Of a stretch of 45,059 nucleotides of DNA, positions 18,580 to 27,030 are shown piece after piece. The notes beneath the pieces were generated by a model that was given only the letters and a program-made list of their open reading frames with translations, was not told the DNA's origin and ran no database searches. Both the position numbers and the translations under genes were made by a program. The stretch comes from Candidatus Heimdallarchaeota archaeon (lineage in GTDB: Archaea > Asgardarchaeota > Heimdallarchaeia > Heimdallarchaeales > Kariarchaeaceae), in the NCBI GenBank assembly GCA_015522385.1, contig WAMJ01000129.1:1-45059 (forward strand), read 5' to 3'. The stretch's first letter is position 1, and every line of letters starts with the position of its first letter.

Positions 18580-18591
18580 ATTTTTCTTTCT
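18580..18591 (+). terminator. T-rich terminator after the surface protein gene
   Basis: ATTTTTCTTTCT lies 19 bases after the stop at 18561, before the convergent gene ending at 18603. Archaeal termination on T-runs fits. Confidence 0.4.
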
Positions 18592-18602
18592 ACAATTCAT
18601 TG

Positions 18603-20198
18603 TTAGGTCAGAGCTATGCCTACCAGTTCATTCTCTATCCCGTAGAGTGGGATATAAAAAACCGGTCCACTGGGGAGATTGACCGTTACCTTGGGGTAGA
18701 TAACCATGAACGGATCGAACGGATTCACAGAGGAGAAAACGCTGAAATCGCTCTCTCCCAGATATCCACAGCTCTTCTTGAAGGTGGTGTCGATGTACTC
18801 CTGGATGGAGTCAAGTACTACGGGATTCTTCACGTATCCCATCATGAGCCGATACTCTTCCGACAGTTCATGGATGAACTCCTCCACGTCGGTCATCCCT
18901 ATAGCTAGCGACACATAGGCCGAAAGGTATGTGTAGTTGAAACGATGTCTGGGGCGTAAGAACCTCGCCACCTCTTTCAGTTCCCTTAGATCCTCGCCCT
19001 TTGGGACGTCAACCGCGGTGATTCTCATGAAGAGGTAGAAGGCATACAACTGCGGAAAGTACTCCCTTCCTTCATCTGAGAGGAACTTGCCACTGATACT
19101 CCTGAACTTCTCGAGAGTATCCAAAGAATTCGTCTCACGTGCTAGAAGACCGTTCACGAGGATTGCCTCCTCGATAAACTCAATGCTGCTCTCTCCATAG
19201 TCGGTCGACAGGACTTTAATGTCATCGTGGCAGATGAGGTACTTCGTGAAGTACTCCTCTAGCTTTTCTACCTCTGCCCTCAGCCACTCTGTGTCAAAGT
19301 CTCCATGGATTGTCAGCTTCATCAAGTTCTGGTATAGCTCTGGTATGCCTTTGACCTGCTCGAATGAAGTGAGTGCATTCATAACGGGCATTGATTCCAG
19401 CGCATTCTCGTTACGTCCAAAGAGGCCCTTATCGTTTGCTTCCATGAACTCATCTATCTTATCCTTTACCTCATCTCTCAAGGATGCTATGAGGTCGATG
19501 AACTTCTCGTCCGAAGCGAACTCTGGGACAACTGAGATGCCTTTTCTTGTCTTGGTATATAGCTTCACAAGGGTCCTGATCACCGAGGTGTAGGTGCTGA
19601 AGACAAATCCGAAGTTCTGGAAACCCCCCCCTCTTTTGTAGATCTCCTCGACGTCCCATCTCATCCGCAGGAGTTGCACTAGTTGGAAGAGATTGTAGAT
19701 GACTATCTCAATCCACCTGTCAAAGTCCTGGCGGTAAATCTCATCAAGACTGTTGATGAGTGAACTGAAGATAACGAAGTACTCATCTAGCAGGTTGAAG
19801 GTCAGGGCTAGCCTCCTCGAATACTCTGGGTTGTTTTTGTCCACGAGGATGGAGTTGATCTCGATCCTCCTCAAGCCGAGGAGTATCGATGACAACGATG
19901 TTGCAAGTCCCATCATCTTCAAGTTGTCCTTCACTCCCCGGTAGCTGAGCATTGAACTGAGTGTCATTATCCTCATGTGATGCACTTCCAGTTTGTCCAA
20001 CTCGCTCATCCAATCCGCACAGTTCAGCTCTATCTCCACGAGTTTCTGGTGGATGCCATAGAGAATCTTGAACTTCTTGTTTACAGGTAGATCGGACAAG
20101 GTGATGGAGGAGTAGTAGGAGAAGAAGGAGTTAATCGATCTATGAAGCAGGATCTTCTTCTGGATCGCAGGTCTCCGCCCACCGATTAGGGTATCCAT
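18603..20198 (-). CDS. Unknown 531-residue helical protein next to RING-helicase
   Basis: I do not recognise this protein. It is nearly all alpha-helical, without signal peptide or membrane segments, and lacks obvious catalytic motifs. The C-terminal 20 residues (GPVFYIPLYGIENELVGIAL) look like a short beta-hairpin. The annotated start is ATG 20198. The frame, however, stays open and protein-like for about 22 more codons (IQIQNLYDIIDQM) up to a TAG, with no ATG, GTG or TTG, so either the leader is coding-like by chance or a non-standard start is used. Upstream lies a perfect palindrome at 20275-20299 overlapping a TATA-like element. It follows the RING-helicase on the same strand. Confidence 0.7.
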   Translation of the reverse strand: MDTLIGGRRPAIQKKILLHRSINSFFSYYSSITLSDLPVNKKFKILYGIHQKLVEIELNCADWMSELDKLEVHHMRIMTLSSMLSYRGVKDNLKMMGLATSLSSILLGLRRIEINSILVDKNNPEYSRRLALTFNLLDEYFVIFSSLINSLDEIYRQDFDRWIEIVIYNLFQLVQLLRMRWDVEEIYKRGGGFQNFGFVFSTYTSVIRTLVKLYTKTRKGISVVPEFASDEKFIDLIASLRDEVKDKIDEFMEANDKGLFGRNENALESMPVMNALTSFEQVKGIPELYQNLMKLTIHGDFDTEWLRAEVEKLEEYFTKYLICHDDIKVLSTDYGESSIEFIEEAILVNGLLARETNSLDTLEKFRSISGKFLSDEGREYFPQLYAFYLFMRITAVDVPKGEDLRELKEVARFLRPRHRFNYTYLSAYVSLAIGMTDVEEFIHELSEEYRLMMGYVKNPVVLDSIQEYIDTTFKKSCGYLGESDFSVFSSVNPFDPFMVIYPKVTVNLPSGPVFYIPLYGIENELVGIALT

Positions 20199-20274
20199 CT
20201 GATCAATTATGTCGTAGAGGTTCTGAATCTGAATTGTGATAGAGATGTTGGTGTCGATAGTAATCTACCTGAAA

Positions 20275-20299
20275 TATTAATGTAGATTCTACATTAATA
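20275..20299. promoter_or_regulatory. Perfect 12-bp-arm palindrome, candidate operator over TATA
   Basis: TATTAATGTAGA, one central T, then TCTACATTAATA: arms of 12 bases match perfectly with a 1-base centre. It is in the 154-base gap between the helicase and the 531-residue gene. On the reverse strand one arm includes the TATA-like sequence CATTAATAT, so a dimeric repressor bound here would block promoter access. A partial third copy, AATCTACC, lies at 20262-20269. Confidence 0.6.
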
Positions 20300-20310
20300 A
20301 GATAAAGTTC

Positions 20311-20317
20311 GAAAAAT
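20311..20317 (-). terminator. T-run terminator after RING-helicase
   Basis: The reverse strand reads TATTTTTC about 36-42 bases after the helicase stop at 20353, just before the palindrome. It suggests that the 531-residue gene is transcribed separately. Confidence 0.35.
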
Positions 20318-20352
20318 AAGATCATATTATGTCCTTCCATAATCTTGCGATT

Positions 20353-22911
20353 CTAGGTCTTGTATCGGGTCTCTATCACTGCCTCAATAGGTTTTTTCAT
20401 TGACGGTCTCTCGCGCATAACCACATCCGAGAGCACAGGGTACAGGTCCTTGTCCACGAAGTCATCTATTTCAATCGAATTTACAGGAAGGGGTAGTAGA
20501 CAGACCACACTGCTACTGGATGTCTCCGTACTCTGGAATCTCTTGACGAACCATCTCGAGATACGGTTGTTGAACCTTCTGCTAATCCACCGGGCTGATA
20601 GATCCATCTCCGTCAGGACCCCGCAGAACCTGAACTCCAGTGCTGCAATAGGGGAGTCCGAGGTGAGCACATCTATGAGCTCCTCGTGTTTAGCAAACCT
20701 TTCTGTGATTGGGATGGAATAGATGAGTTCGGGGTACGTCCTTGCGATCTCCTCTGGGTCAAAGTCCCACGTGGCTGGTGCATCGTAGTACGTGCAAATT
20801 GCATTGATATAATGCAGGATGCTGGTTGTCACCATCTCTAGAAACTGCCTCTCTCCCATCTCAGGGAGACCAAACAATATACTCGCAGCCATCAAGAGCA
20901 CCTTGTCCTTCATTGTCGTTTTCTTCTTGATATACCGCGGTAGTTGTGAATGCAAGTTAATACGGATGGTGTTCTGGTGCTCTCCAATTTTCTCCCCGAC
21001 TTTCCACTTCAACCTTGCTTGTGGTCTTGACGAGGCCCTATTGAAGGATCTTGCAGTGATATTTTCTGCCCCTATTCCCCCTTGTAGTATGATCCACCTA
21101 CGAGCATTCCTCCCACTGCTAAAATTCGGATCAATCCGGGACACACCACTTCTGATCTCTCCCTTCATGTCAATTCCGTAGTAGTCTTTGTGCCTCTTAA
21201 CGAATTTTAGATACTGATCATATGTCCTCTCCGAGATAGCAGGATCGAGAATGAATTCCCAGATATTCGACACCTTCCTTGGCTCTTGGGGTAGGATCCG
21301 GAAAGCCCTCCCCTTTATCTGGTTCACAGTAGCGTAGTTTGTGTTGAATGTCATGTCAATAATTGTGTTGAGTCTAAGGCTGTCCCACCCCTCTCCGAGG
21401 AGGTGCCTCGTCCCTATAAGCAACTTTGTCCTCCCGCTCTCGAAGACTGAGGTTATGAATCGGCTCGTGGTATCAGTCGAGTGGTCCCGCCCCGTCCCCC
21501 TGAACTCCACATATCCGTCCAGTTTCTTGACCTTGAACCAAATCTCAACCCCGTTCTTCTCACACCATGTTTCGTGCAGTCCCTTGAGCTCATCCGCGAA
21601 GTCATCGTCAACATATAGTGAGCTCCCGGTCATGAGGATGGGGTTAAGTTTATCGATCTCTGAATCTTGTATACAAGCGTAGAAGGCATCCTTTGCAGCG
21701 TTGTACCCACCCCTGTTATTGGTCTCTCGGTCGTAGATCATCAAGGCTCGAAGACGATCGCCCATGGTTCTGTACTCTGCGCTTATCACCTCCATAGCTG
21801 CGTGGAGGTAGATTGTGCTGTAGTCCATGATGCCCTTATATGTCGATAGCCACCTGATCTCCTGTCTTCCCTTATTCAGGAGGAAGTTCCGAATGTCAAT
21901 GTCAAACTTTCGATATTTCCTAATTGGTACTTCTCTCAGGTCATCTAGTTCTGTATCAAGGATTGTCGCATCCGGTACTGTGATAACGTAGACGAGGTCC
22001 TGGTAGGGTGCGATGATACCCTCCCGCACAAGTGGGGGAAGCTCTATACGGATGGTCTTCTGGAATAGACCTTCATACTCCCCCGTGCTCTGTTTTGGTG
22101 GAGTGGCAGTCAGACCTAGGAGTTTCAGTCTCTCAGTCTTCCCGTCGAGTATATCATAGAGTTCTTTCACCACCTCTCCCCATCTCGAGGTGAGCTTGTG
22201 TGCCTCATCGATGATCATGAGACCGATGTCGTGGTCTTTAAGTCGTTCGATGAAATTCTCCTCCTCCTCCCTGAACTTCCCTTTCTTCAGCGGCAAATTC
22301 TTCAGGTAATTCTTCATCTCTGTGTTGAGCCTTGAATAAGTGATGACAGTCAGTGGGTGGAGTGCCCCGTAGTCCTTTCCCATGATGTCCTGCAGGAAGT
22401 GCACCTTGTCACCCTCCTCGAAGAACATCTCTGCTCGGTCGAACCACGAGCCCATAACTGCAAGGTTAGGTACAAGGATCAGAGTGTTGACCTGCAGCGC
22501 ACTCGCAGCCTGCAACGCAATGATCGTCTTCCCTCCTCCAGGGGGCATCACCAGTACCTGCGAGTTCACCTGCCTGTAGTTCATTAGGAGATTGGTGAGG
22601 ACGCTCACTTGGAAATCGTAGAAGTTGTACCTGAATGAGAAGTTCTGGAAGACCTCGTTGAAACCCTTCCTAAGCTTCATCTTCAAGTTGTATGTGTGCT
22701 TGCTCCCCCCGCTCTCAACAAGGACGAAAAGTCCGTTCGAGTAGACTTGGCTACAGACGGGGCATATCTTCTTCTTGGACAACCACGCCTCGATGTGTTT
22801 CTTGTGCCCAGCGTTTTGGCAGTCTGTACAGACGAGCATCGGTTCGTCCTCCCTGATGGCCGAATAACAGACAACGCACGATTCCACTAGAGTAATTGTG
22901 TCCCCAATCAT
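20353..22911 (-). CDS. RING-like zinc finger fused to SF2 DEAH helicase
   Basis: This 852-residue protein starts with a cross-brace zinc domain: C12, C15, C28, C31, H36, H39, C50, C53 (spacing C-x2-C-x12-C-x2-C-x4-H-x2-H-x10-C-x2-C), with HIEAWL and CPVC as in eukaryotic RING-H2/RINGv fingers. An SF2 helicase core follows: Walker A MPPGGGKT at 122-129, DEAH at 235-238, TAT at 268-270, and the second lobe with GEGWD and QIKGRAFR near 545. Residues about 640-852 are an unknown C-terminal extension. The core resembles helicases of restriction and defence systems. The ATG start has a TATA-like box 30-37 bases upstream. Role in ubiquitin-like conjugation or defence is inference. Confidence 0.85.
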   Translation of the reverse strand: MIGDTITLVESCVVCYSAIREDEPMLVCTDCQNAGHKKHIEAWLSKKKICPVCSQVYSNGLFVLVESGGSKHTYNLKMKLRKGFNEVFQNFSFRYNFYDFQVSVLTNLLMNYRQVNSQVLVMPPGGGKTIIALQAASALQVNTLILVPNLAVMGSWFDRAEMFFEEGDKVHFLQDIMGKDYGALHPLTVITYSRLNTEMKNYLKNLPLKKGKFREEEENFIERLKDHDIGLMIIDEAHKLTSRWGEVVKELYDILDGKTERLKLLGLTATPPKQSTGEYEGLFQKTIRIELPPLVREGIIAPYQDLVYVITVPDATILDTELDDLREVPIRKYRKFDIDIRNFLLNKGRQEIRWLSTYKGIMDYSTIYLHAAMEVISAEYRTMGDRLRALMIYDRETNNRGGYNAAKDAFYACIQDSEIDKLNPILMTGSSLYVDDDFADELKGLHETWCEKNGVEIWFKVKKLDGYVEFRGTGRDHSTDTTSRFITSVFESGRTKLLIGTRHLLGEGWDSLRLNTIIDMTFNTNYATVNQIKGRAFRILPQEPRKVSNIWEFILDPAISERTYDQYLKFVKRHKDYYGIDMKGEIRSGVSRIDPNFSSGRNARRWIILQGGIGAENITARSFNRASSRPQARLKWKVGEKIGEHQNTIRINLHSQLPRYIKKKTTMKDKVLLMAASILFGLPEMGERQFLEMVTTSILHYINAICTYYDAPATWDFDPEEIARTYPELIYSIPITERFAKHEELIDVLTSDSPIAALEFRFCGVLTEMDLSARWISRRFNNRISRWFVKRFQSTETSSSSVVCLLPLPVNSIEIDDFVDKDLYPVLSDVVMRERPSMKKPIEAVIETRYKT

Positions 22912-22940
22912 AGTAGTGTAAATATAATGGGTGCATGTAG

Positions 22941-22948
22941 TATAAAAT
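22941..22948 (-). promoter_or_regulatory. TATA box of RING-helicase gene
   Basis: The reverse strand reads ATTTTATA, 30-37 bases before ATG 22911, implying a short leader of about ten bases. Confidence 0.45.
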
Positions 22949-23001
22949 ATTTTTGGTTAGACTCTATTCCATATCTCCTAAGGGCTCTGCTTTTCTACAA
23001 T

Positions 23002-23406
23002 TTATGATCTGGATATTCTGCGGTGAATGGTCGCAACCACCACGACCCATAGGGGAATCGTTAGGTATGTCAGGGTGACCAACCCGAAGAAGTAACCGAA
23101 TCCTTTGCTGAAAAGGAGGACTATGACCAAGGCGTCGAGCACGAACTGTACTGCCATAAGTACCACTCCATACTTCAAGGACTGAACTAACCAGTCCTCA
23201 CCTAAGTCTACACCTCTGATGAATGCCATGAGGAGGAGAAATCCTATCAGCAAGAACGAGGGGGTCATTATGCTCTCGAATGTCCAGTACTTTGGGTGAC
23301 CATAGCCAAAGTCTTCCTCGTACCCGATCCCCAGCAGCCCGAAGAGGACCATTGAGTAGAGGAAGGCTATGGTCCATATAGCCACCCCATAAACCACATT
23401 CCTCAT
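23002..23406 (-). CDS. Small four-helix membrane protein
   Basis: This is a 134-residue integral membrane protein with four hydrophobic segments (about 5-27, 49-64, 80-101, 106-127) and a basic C-terminus. The second loop has GYGHPKYWTFES. I recall similar proteins as an unnamed DUF group, with no known function. Its ATG overlaps the MerR regulator stop as ATGA, so the two are translationally coupled. The regulator is of a drug-sensing type, so a role in membrane stress or export is possible but unproven. Confidence 0.7.
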   Translation of the reverse strand: MRNVVYGVAIWTIAFLYSMVLFGLLGIGYEEDFGYGHPKYWTFESIMTPSFLLIGFLLLMAFIRGVDLGEDWLVQSLKYGVVLMAVQFVLDALVIVLLFSKGFGYFFGLVTLTYLTIPLWVVVVATIHRRISRS

Positions 23407-24233
23407 CCTTGCACCTCCACTGGAATCTGGATCTCGGTCATTAACTGGCTTTCCTCCACTCTCTGCGGATCGTTGAGATAAATCTCCCTGATATTGCCGG
23501 AGATGGTCAGACCCTTCTCCGCCACGTAGTTCATTGCTCTTGAGTACCCTGCTCCAATCTCGTGGTATGGTACGGTGTAGACCAATGACACGGCTCTAAG
23601 TTCCGGAAATCTTTTCACCTCATATTCATCCGAACTCAGGCTGATCCGTCCCGAAATGGGAATTGCGATCTCTATATCTGCTTCCTCCCTGTACTCCCTG
23701 TCGTGGGAGATGAATATTACAGGACCGGTCATATGGACCTTTCCTCTGTTCTCATCCCTCTGGAGCTCCGTCATCAGCTCTCCAATTAGCTTTCCTATGA
23801 CTTGGGAGTATCCCCCCTTTTCTCTCCTGCTCAGGACTCTCATCCCGGTGATCTGTTTGATTTCTGGTTCACTACAACTCATGTACAGTACCTCAATTGG
23901 ATTGTACGACTGAATCAGATCCCTCAACCTCTTCAACCTCGTAATCTCACGCTCGATCTGAGAACTCTTGTGCATGAATATAGCGTCGAGCTCATCTAGG
24001 TCCCCGTGGTTCAGAATCCCCATCACCTCTGAGATCTCCTCAAGCGAAAAGCCCATCTCTGCCATCATCCTGATCTTGATCCCGTCCTCCACCTGGGCGA
24101 GTGTGTAGTACCGGTAATTATTCACGGGGTCCCTCTCTGGTGAAAGTATTCCTCGCTCATCGTAGAGCCTAAGGGCCTTTGTCGACAGGCGGGTGATGGT
24201 GCTGAATTTTCCCGAGGTGATCCTCTCGATCAT
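23403..24233 (-). CDS. MerR-family regulator with GyrI-like ligand domain (BmrR-like)
   Basis: This is a 276-residue one-component regulator. Residues 1-70 are a MerR winged helix (TKALRLYDERGIL, then NNYRYYTLAQVEDG), followed by a dimerisation coiled coil (about 85-125) and a C-terminal GyrI-like domain (about 130-275), as in BmrR. Such proteins usually bind cationic or hydrophobic compounds and activate an efflux or stress gene. A TATA-like box at 24255-24264 precedes ATG 24233. It is coupled to a small membrane protein downstream, the most likely regulated partner. Confidence 0.88.
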   Translation of the reverse strand: MIERITSGKFSTITRLSTKALRLYDERGILSPERDPVNNYRYYTLAQVEDGIKIRMMAEMGFSLEEISEVMGILNHGDLDELDAIFMHKSSQIEREITRLKRLRDLIQSYNPIEVLYMSCSEPEIKQITGMRVLSRREKGGYSQVIGKLIGELMTELQRDENRGKVHMTGPVIFISHDREYREEADIEIAIPISGRISLSSDEYEVKRFPELRAVSLVYTVPYHEIGAGYSRAMNYVAEKGLTISGNIREIYLNDPQRVEESQLMTEIQIPVEVQG

Positions 24234-24254
24234 ACAATCAAGTGTACCAACGAA

Positions 24255-24264
24255 ATTAAATACT
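24255..24264 (-). promoter_or_regulatory. TATA-like box of MerR regulator operon
   Basis: The reverse strand reads AGTATTTAAT at -31 to -22 from ATG 24233. Confidence 0.5.
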
Positions 24265-24330
24265 TAAGTGACAAGAGCTGGCCGTGGGGCATGGTTTGAA
24301 CTGCTCAATTCTCCCACTGCTGACCAGATA

Positions 24331-24340
24331 GTATTTATTG
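24331..24340 (+). promoter_or_regulatory. TATA-like box of ybjQ-like gene
   Basis: GTATTTATTG is at -30 to -21 from ATG 24361, and supports that ATG over the TTG at 24349. Confidence 0.5.
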
Positions 24341-24360
24341 CCTGACTTTTGCCCTACCTT

Positions 24361-24729
24361 ATGGCTTATCAACAACCTCCTGTACGGCAACAGCCTTTCT
24401 TTATTTCAACAACCTCCGATATTCCCGGGCACCAGATCACGGGCTATTACGGCCTTGTCTTTGGAGCCACGGTCAGGGCTAGAGGAATGGGTGGGGACTG
24501 CCTTGCGGGTTGCCAGGCTACCTGTGGTGGAGAGGTCTCTGCCTATACCGAGATGGCAATCGAGGCGAGAAACCAAGCCGTCCAGCGACTCGTCCAGGAC
24601 GCAATGTCCCGGGGTGCGAATGGTGTCATCGGTCTCAAGATCGACTCGGACAACATGGGTGGCGGTAACAGCGCTGCTGCGAACGGCATAATTGCATATG
24701 GTACCGCGGTGACTGTTGTCCCCAAATAG
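24361..24729 (+). CDS. YbjQ/UPF0145-family protein
   Basis: This 122-residue protein matches the YbjQ (UPF0145) family: TTSDIPGHQITGYYGLV at the N-terminus, EARNQAVQRLVQDAMSRGA in the middle and GVIGLKID then AYGTAVTVVP at the end. These are pentameric dodecin-like folds, possibly metal or small-ligand binding, of uncertain role. The segment GGDCLAGCQATCGGE carries three cysteines, which is more than usual, and could bind metal. The next gene, DUF2085-like, starts one base after its stop. Confidence 0.85.
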   Translation: MAYQQPPVRQQPFFISTTSDIPGHQITGYYGLVFGATVRARGMGGDCLAGCQATCGGEVSAYTEMAIEARNQAVQRLVQDAMSRGANGVIGLKIDSDNMGGGNSAAANGIIAYGTAVTVVPK

Positions 24730-24730
24730 G

Positions 24731-25354
24731 ATGTTTAAGCGGACAAGGCTGTGGTCTCTATGGATGAGGCTCAGCTACAGGTTCCAGTTGGCTCATCACC
24801 CCTTGTGCGACAGGTACTCTGACCAGAGGTTCGAGGTTGGCGGAGTCCATCTCTGTCAAGGATGCACTTATGTCACAGGTGGCTCTCTTCTTGGGGGTAT
24901 CGCAGGTCTGACCTTCTCCCTCGTATACTTTGTCGTCCCGTGGTATGCGGTCTATATCATATTCTTCATCTCTCTTGTACCCGCATTCCTCATCGATCGC
25001 AGCAGTGCAGGACGGGTTGCCAAGCGTTTCGCCCGCTTTTCCATGGGCATGGGCCTGGGATTTGCAGTCTTCCTCGTAGCTTCCACACATTCATGGCTTC
25101 TCAGATTCCTCTACCTACTCACAATCATCGTGCTCTACAGGCTGTACCGACACTACCGGACAAGGCACCCACCACGCGATCTCTGCGTGGGCTGTGAGTA
25201 CTCCGAGGAGAAACCCTACTGTCCCGGACTCATCACGCAGATGGAGGCGAACAAGCAGTACATGAACCTCGCTACAGATCTCCTCCAACCCGATATCCAG
25301 AGGAGGATAGAGCAGATTCGCTCAACCGAGCAATCCGGTCAACACGAGCCGTGA
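24731..25354 (+). CDS. DUF2085-like cysteine-rich membrane protein
   Basis: This is a protein of about 207 residues. The N-terminus has the DUF2085 pattern AHHPLCDRYSDQRF followed by HLCQGCTYVTGG. Two or three membrane helices (about 50-75, 78-92, 98-130) follow. A C-terminal cytoplasmic tail has a second cysteine motif, LCVGCEYSEEKPYC, and a charged end. The paired cysteine motifs suggest metal or iron-sulfur binding at the membrane. ATG 24731 sits one base after the YbjQ stop, so it is co-transcribed; a start at TTG 24716 overlaps and is less likely. Function is unknown. Confidence 0.75.
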   Translation: MFKRTRLWSLWMRLSYRFQLAHHPLCDRYSDQRFEVGGVHLCQGCTYVTGGSLLGGIAGLTFSLVYFVVPWYAVYIIFFISLVPAFLIDRSSAGRVAKRFARFSMGMGLGFAVFLVASTHSWLLRFLYLLTIIVLYRLYRHYRTRHPPRDLCVGCEYSEEKPYCPGLITQMEANKQYMNLATDLLQPDIQRRIEQIRSTEQSGQHEP

Positions 25355-25395
25355 CGCCCTCAGGGTATTCTTTACCGTGTTCATCGTGAGGGGAA

Positions 25396-25405
25396 TGCTT
25401 ATGAA
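25396..25405 (+). promoter_or_regulatory. Weak TATA-like box of deacylase gene
   Basis: TGCTTATGAA lies at -30 to -21 from ATG 25426. The match is poor but the spacing is right. Confidence 0.3.
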
Positions 25406-25425
25406 GGTAGTGCCGATCTCTAGGT

Positions 25426-27021
25426 ATGTACGACACGATAATCCGGAATGGCACTGTTTACGACGGCACGGGTGAGGATCCACTGGATGTCGATGTAGGT
25501 GTCCGGAACGGGAGAATCCAGCTCCTCGAACGAGGGGAGGGAAGCGGTGAGAACGAGGTCGACGTATCTGGTCTTACCGTGAGTCCTGGCTTTGTCAACA
25601 TGCTCAGCTGGTCGGTCGAGAGTCTGATCGAGGACGGTAGGGCACTGGGGACGATCAAGCAGGGTGTAACGCTCGAGGTCATGGGTGAGGGCTGGTCTTG
25701 GGGACCGCTGAACGAGCGGATGAAACGAGAAATCAAGGATGTCTTCTCCTCACCGATAGAGTACGAGGTGGCTTGGAACACACTGGGGGAGTACCTGCAG
25801 ACCCTAGAGGACAGGGGGATATCTACCAATATCGCGTCCTTCGTCGGTGCGACGACGATCCGCAACTACGTCATAGGGCATGAGAACAGACCTCCAAGTC
25901 CAGATGAGATGGAGCAGATGAAGGAACTTGTCAGGCAGTCCATGGAGGAGGGTGCACTTGGTCTGGGAAGCTCGCTCATCTATCCCCCGGCATTCTATGC
26001 ATCCACGGAAGAGCTCATCGAGCTGTCAAGGGTCGTGGCAGAGTACAGTGGGATGTACATCAGCCACATTCGCAGCGAGGGGGCTAACTTCTTGAGGGCA
26101 CTCGACGAATTCATCACAATAGTCCGAGAGTCCGGAGCAAAGGGGGAGGTCTACCACCTGAAGGCTGCGGGCAGAAACAACTGGGCGAAGCTGGACGAGG
26201 CAATAGAGCGGATACAAGACGCAAGAGCAAGTGGCCTTCAAATCACAACCGACATGTACATGTACACCGCTGCAGGCACCGGGCTGTCCTCCACACTCCC
26301 ACCGTGGGCTGAGGAGGGCGGACAGGAGAAGTTCATCAAGCGTCTGCAGGATCCCGAGACAAGGGCTGAGCTAAGGGCACTCATGGCCGAGCCCACTGAC
26401 AAGTGGGAGAATCTCTACGTTGAGACCGGGCCCGAGAACATCATGATCGCCGCAGTCAAGAACGACAGGCTGCGCAAGTACATCGGTCGTAGGATATCCG
26501 ACATTGCAGAGGAGAGGGGTCAGGATCCGCGTGACACGATCATCGACCTGCTCATCGCGGACAACTCGCGCATCGGGACCATCTACTTCATCATGTCCGA
26601 GGAGAATGTGCGGAGAAAGATCCAGTTGCCATTCATGAGCTTCGGCTCCGATGCGGCGTCGATGTCCGCAGAGGGTGTGTTCGTCAAGAACAGTGCTCAT
26701 CCCCGTGCCTACGGGAACTTCGCAAGGCTCGTGGGCAAGTACGTCCGGGAGGGTGTTATTCCCCTGAAGGAGGCGATTCGTAGACTGACAAGCTTTCCGT
26801 GCTCGAATCTCGGGATCAAGGACAGAGGTCTGCTCAAGGACGGTTACCACGCAGACATCGCAGTGTTCGATCCAAATAGGGTCAGGGACAACGCCACCTA
26901 TGAGAACCCCCACCGGTTGGCCACTGGTTTTGTCCACGTTTGGGTCAATGGTACACAGGTGCTGAAGGACGGCAGTCATACCGGTGAATTTCCCGGCAAA
27001 TTCGTGAAGAGGGGACAGTGA
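25426..27021 (+). CDS. N-acyl-D-amino-acid deacylase-like amidohydrolase, HxH motif absent
   Basis: This 531-residue protein belongs to the D-aminoacylase branch of amidohydrolases. It has the N- and C-terminal beta-domain (IIRNGTVYDGTG and KDGYHADIAVFDP) and the barrel motifs YISHIRSE, EVYHLKAAG and FGSDAAS, equivalent to the two metal-binding histidines and catalytic aspartate. The usual HxH after PGF is replaced by PGFVNMLSWS, and the cysteine metal-bridging segment is GVTLEVMGEG with Glu. It is therefore either a one-metal variant subfamily or has a different substrate. It is a single-gene unit with a weak TATA-like box. Ordinary D-aminoacylase activity should not be assumed. Confidence 0.82.
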   Translation: MYDTIIRNGTVYDGTGEDPLDVDVGVRNGRIQLLERGEGSGENEVDVSGLTVSPGFVNMLSWSVESLIEDGRALGTIKQGVTLEVMGEGWSWGPLNERMKREIKDVFSSPIEYEVAWNTLGEYLQTLEDRGISTNIASFVGATTIRNYVIGHENRPPSPDEMEQMKELVRQSMEEGALGLGSSLIYPPAFYASTEELIELSRVVAEYSGMYISHIRSEGANFLRALDEFITIVRESGAKGEVYHLKAAGRNNWAKLDEAIERIQDARASGLQITTDMYMYTAAGTGLSSTLPPWAEEGGQEKFIKRLQDPETRAELRALMAEPTDKWENLYVETGPENIMIAAVKNDRLRKYIGRRISDIAEERGQDPRDTIIDLLIADNSRIGTIYFIMSEENVRRKIQLPFMSFGSDAASMSAEGVFVKNSAHPRAYGNFARLVGKYVREGVIPLKEAIRRLTSFPCSNLGIKDRGLLKDGYHADIAVFDPNRVRDNATYENPHRLATGFVHVWVNGTQVLKDGSHTGEFPGKFVKRGQ

Positions 27022-27030
27022 CCTCGAGGA

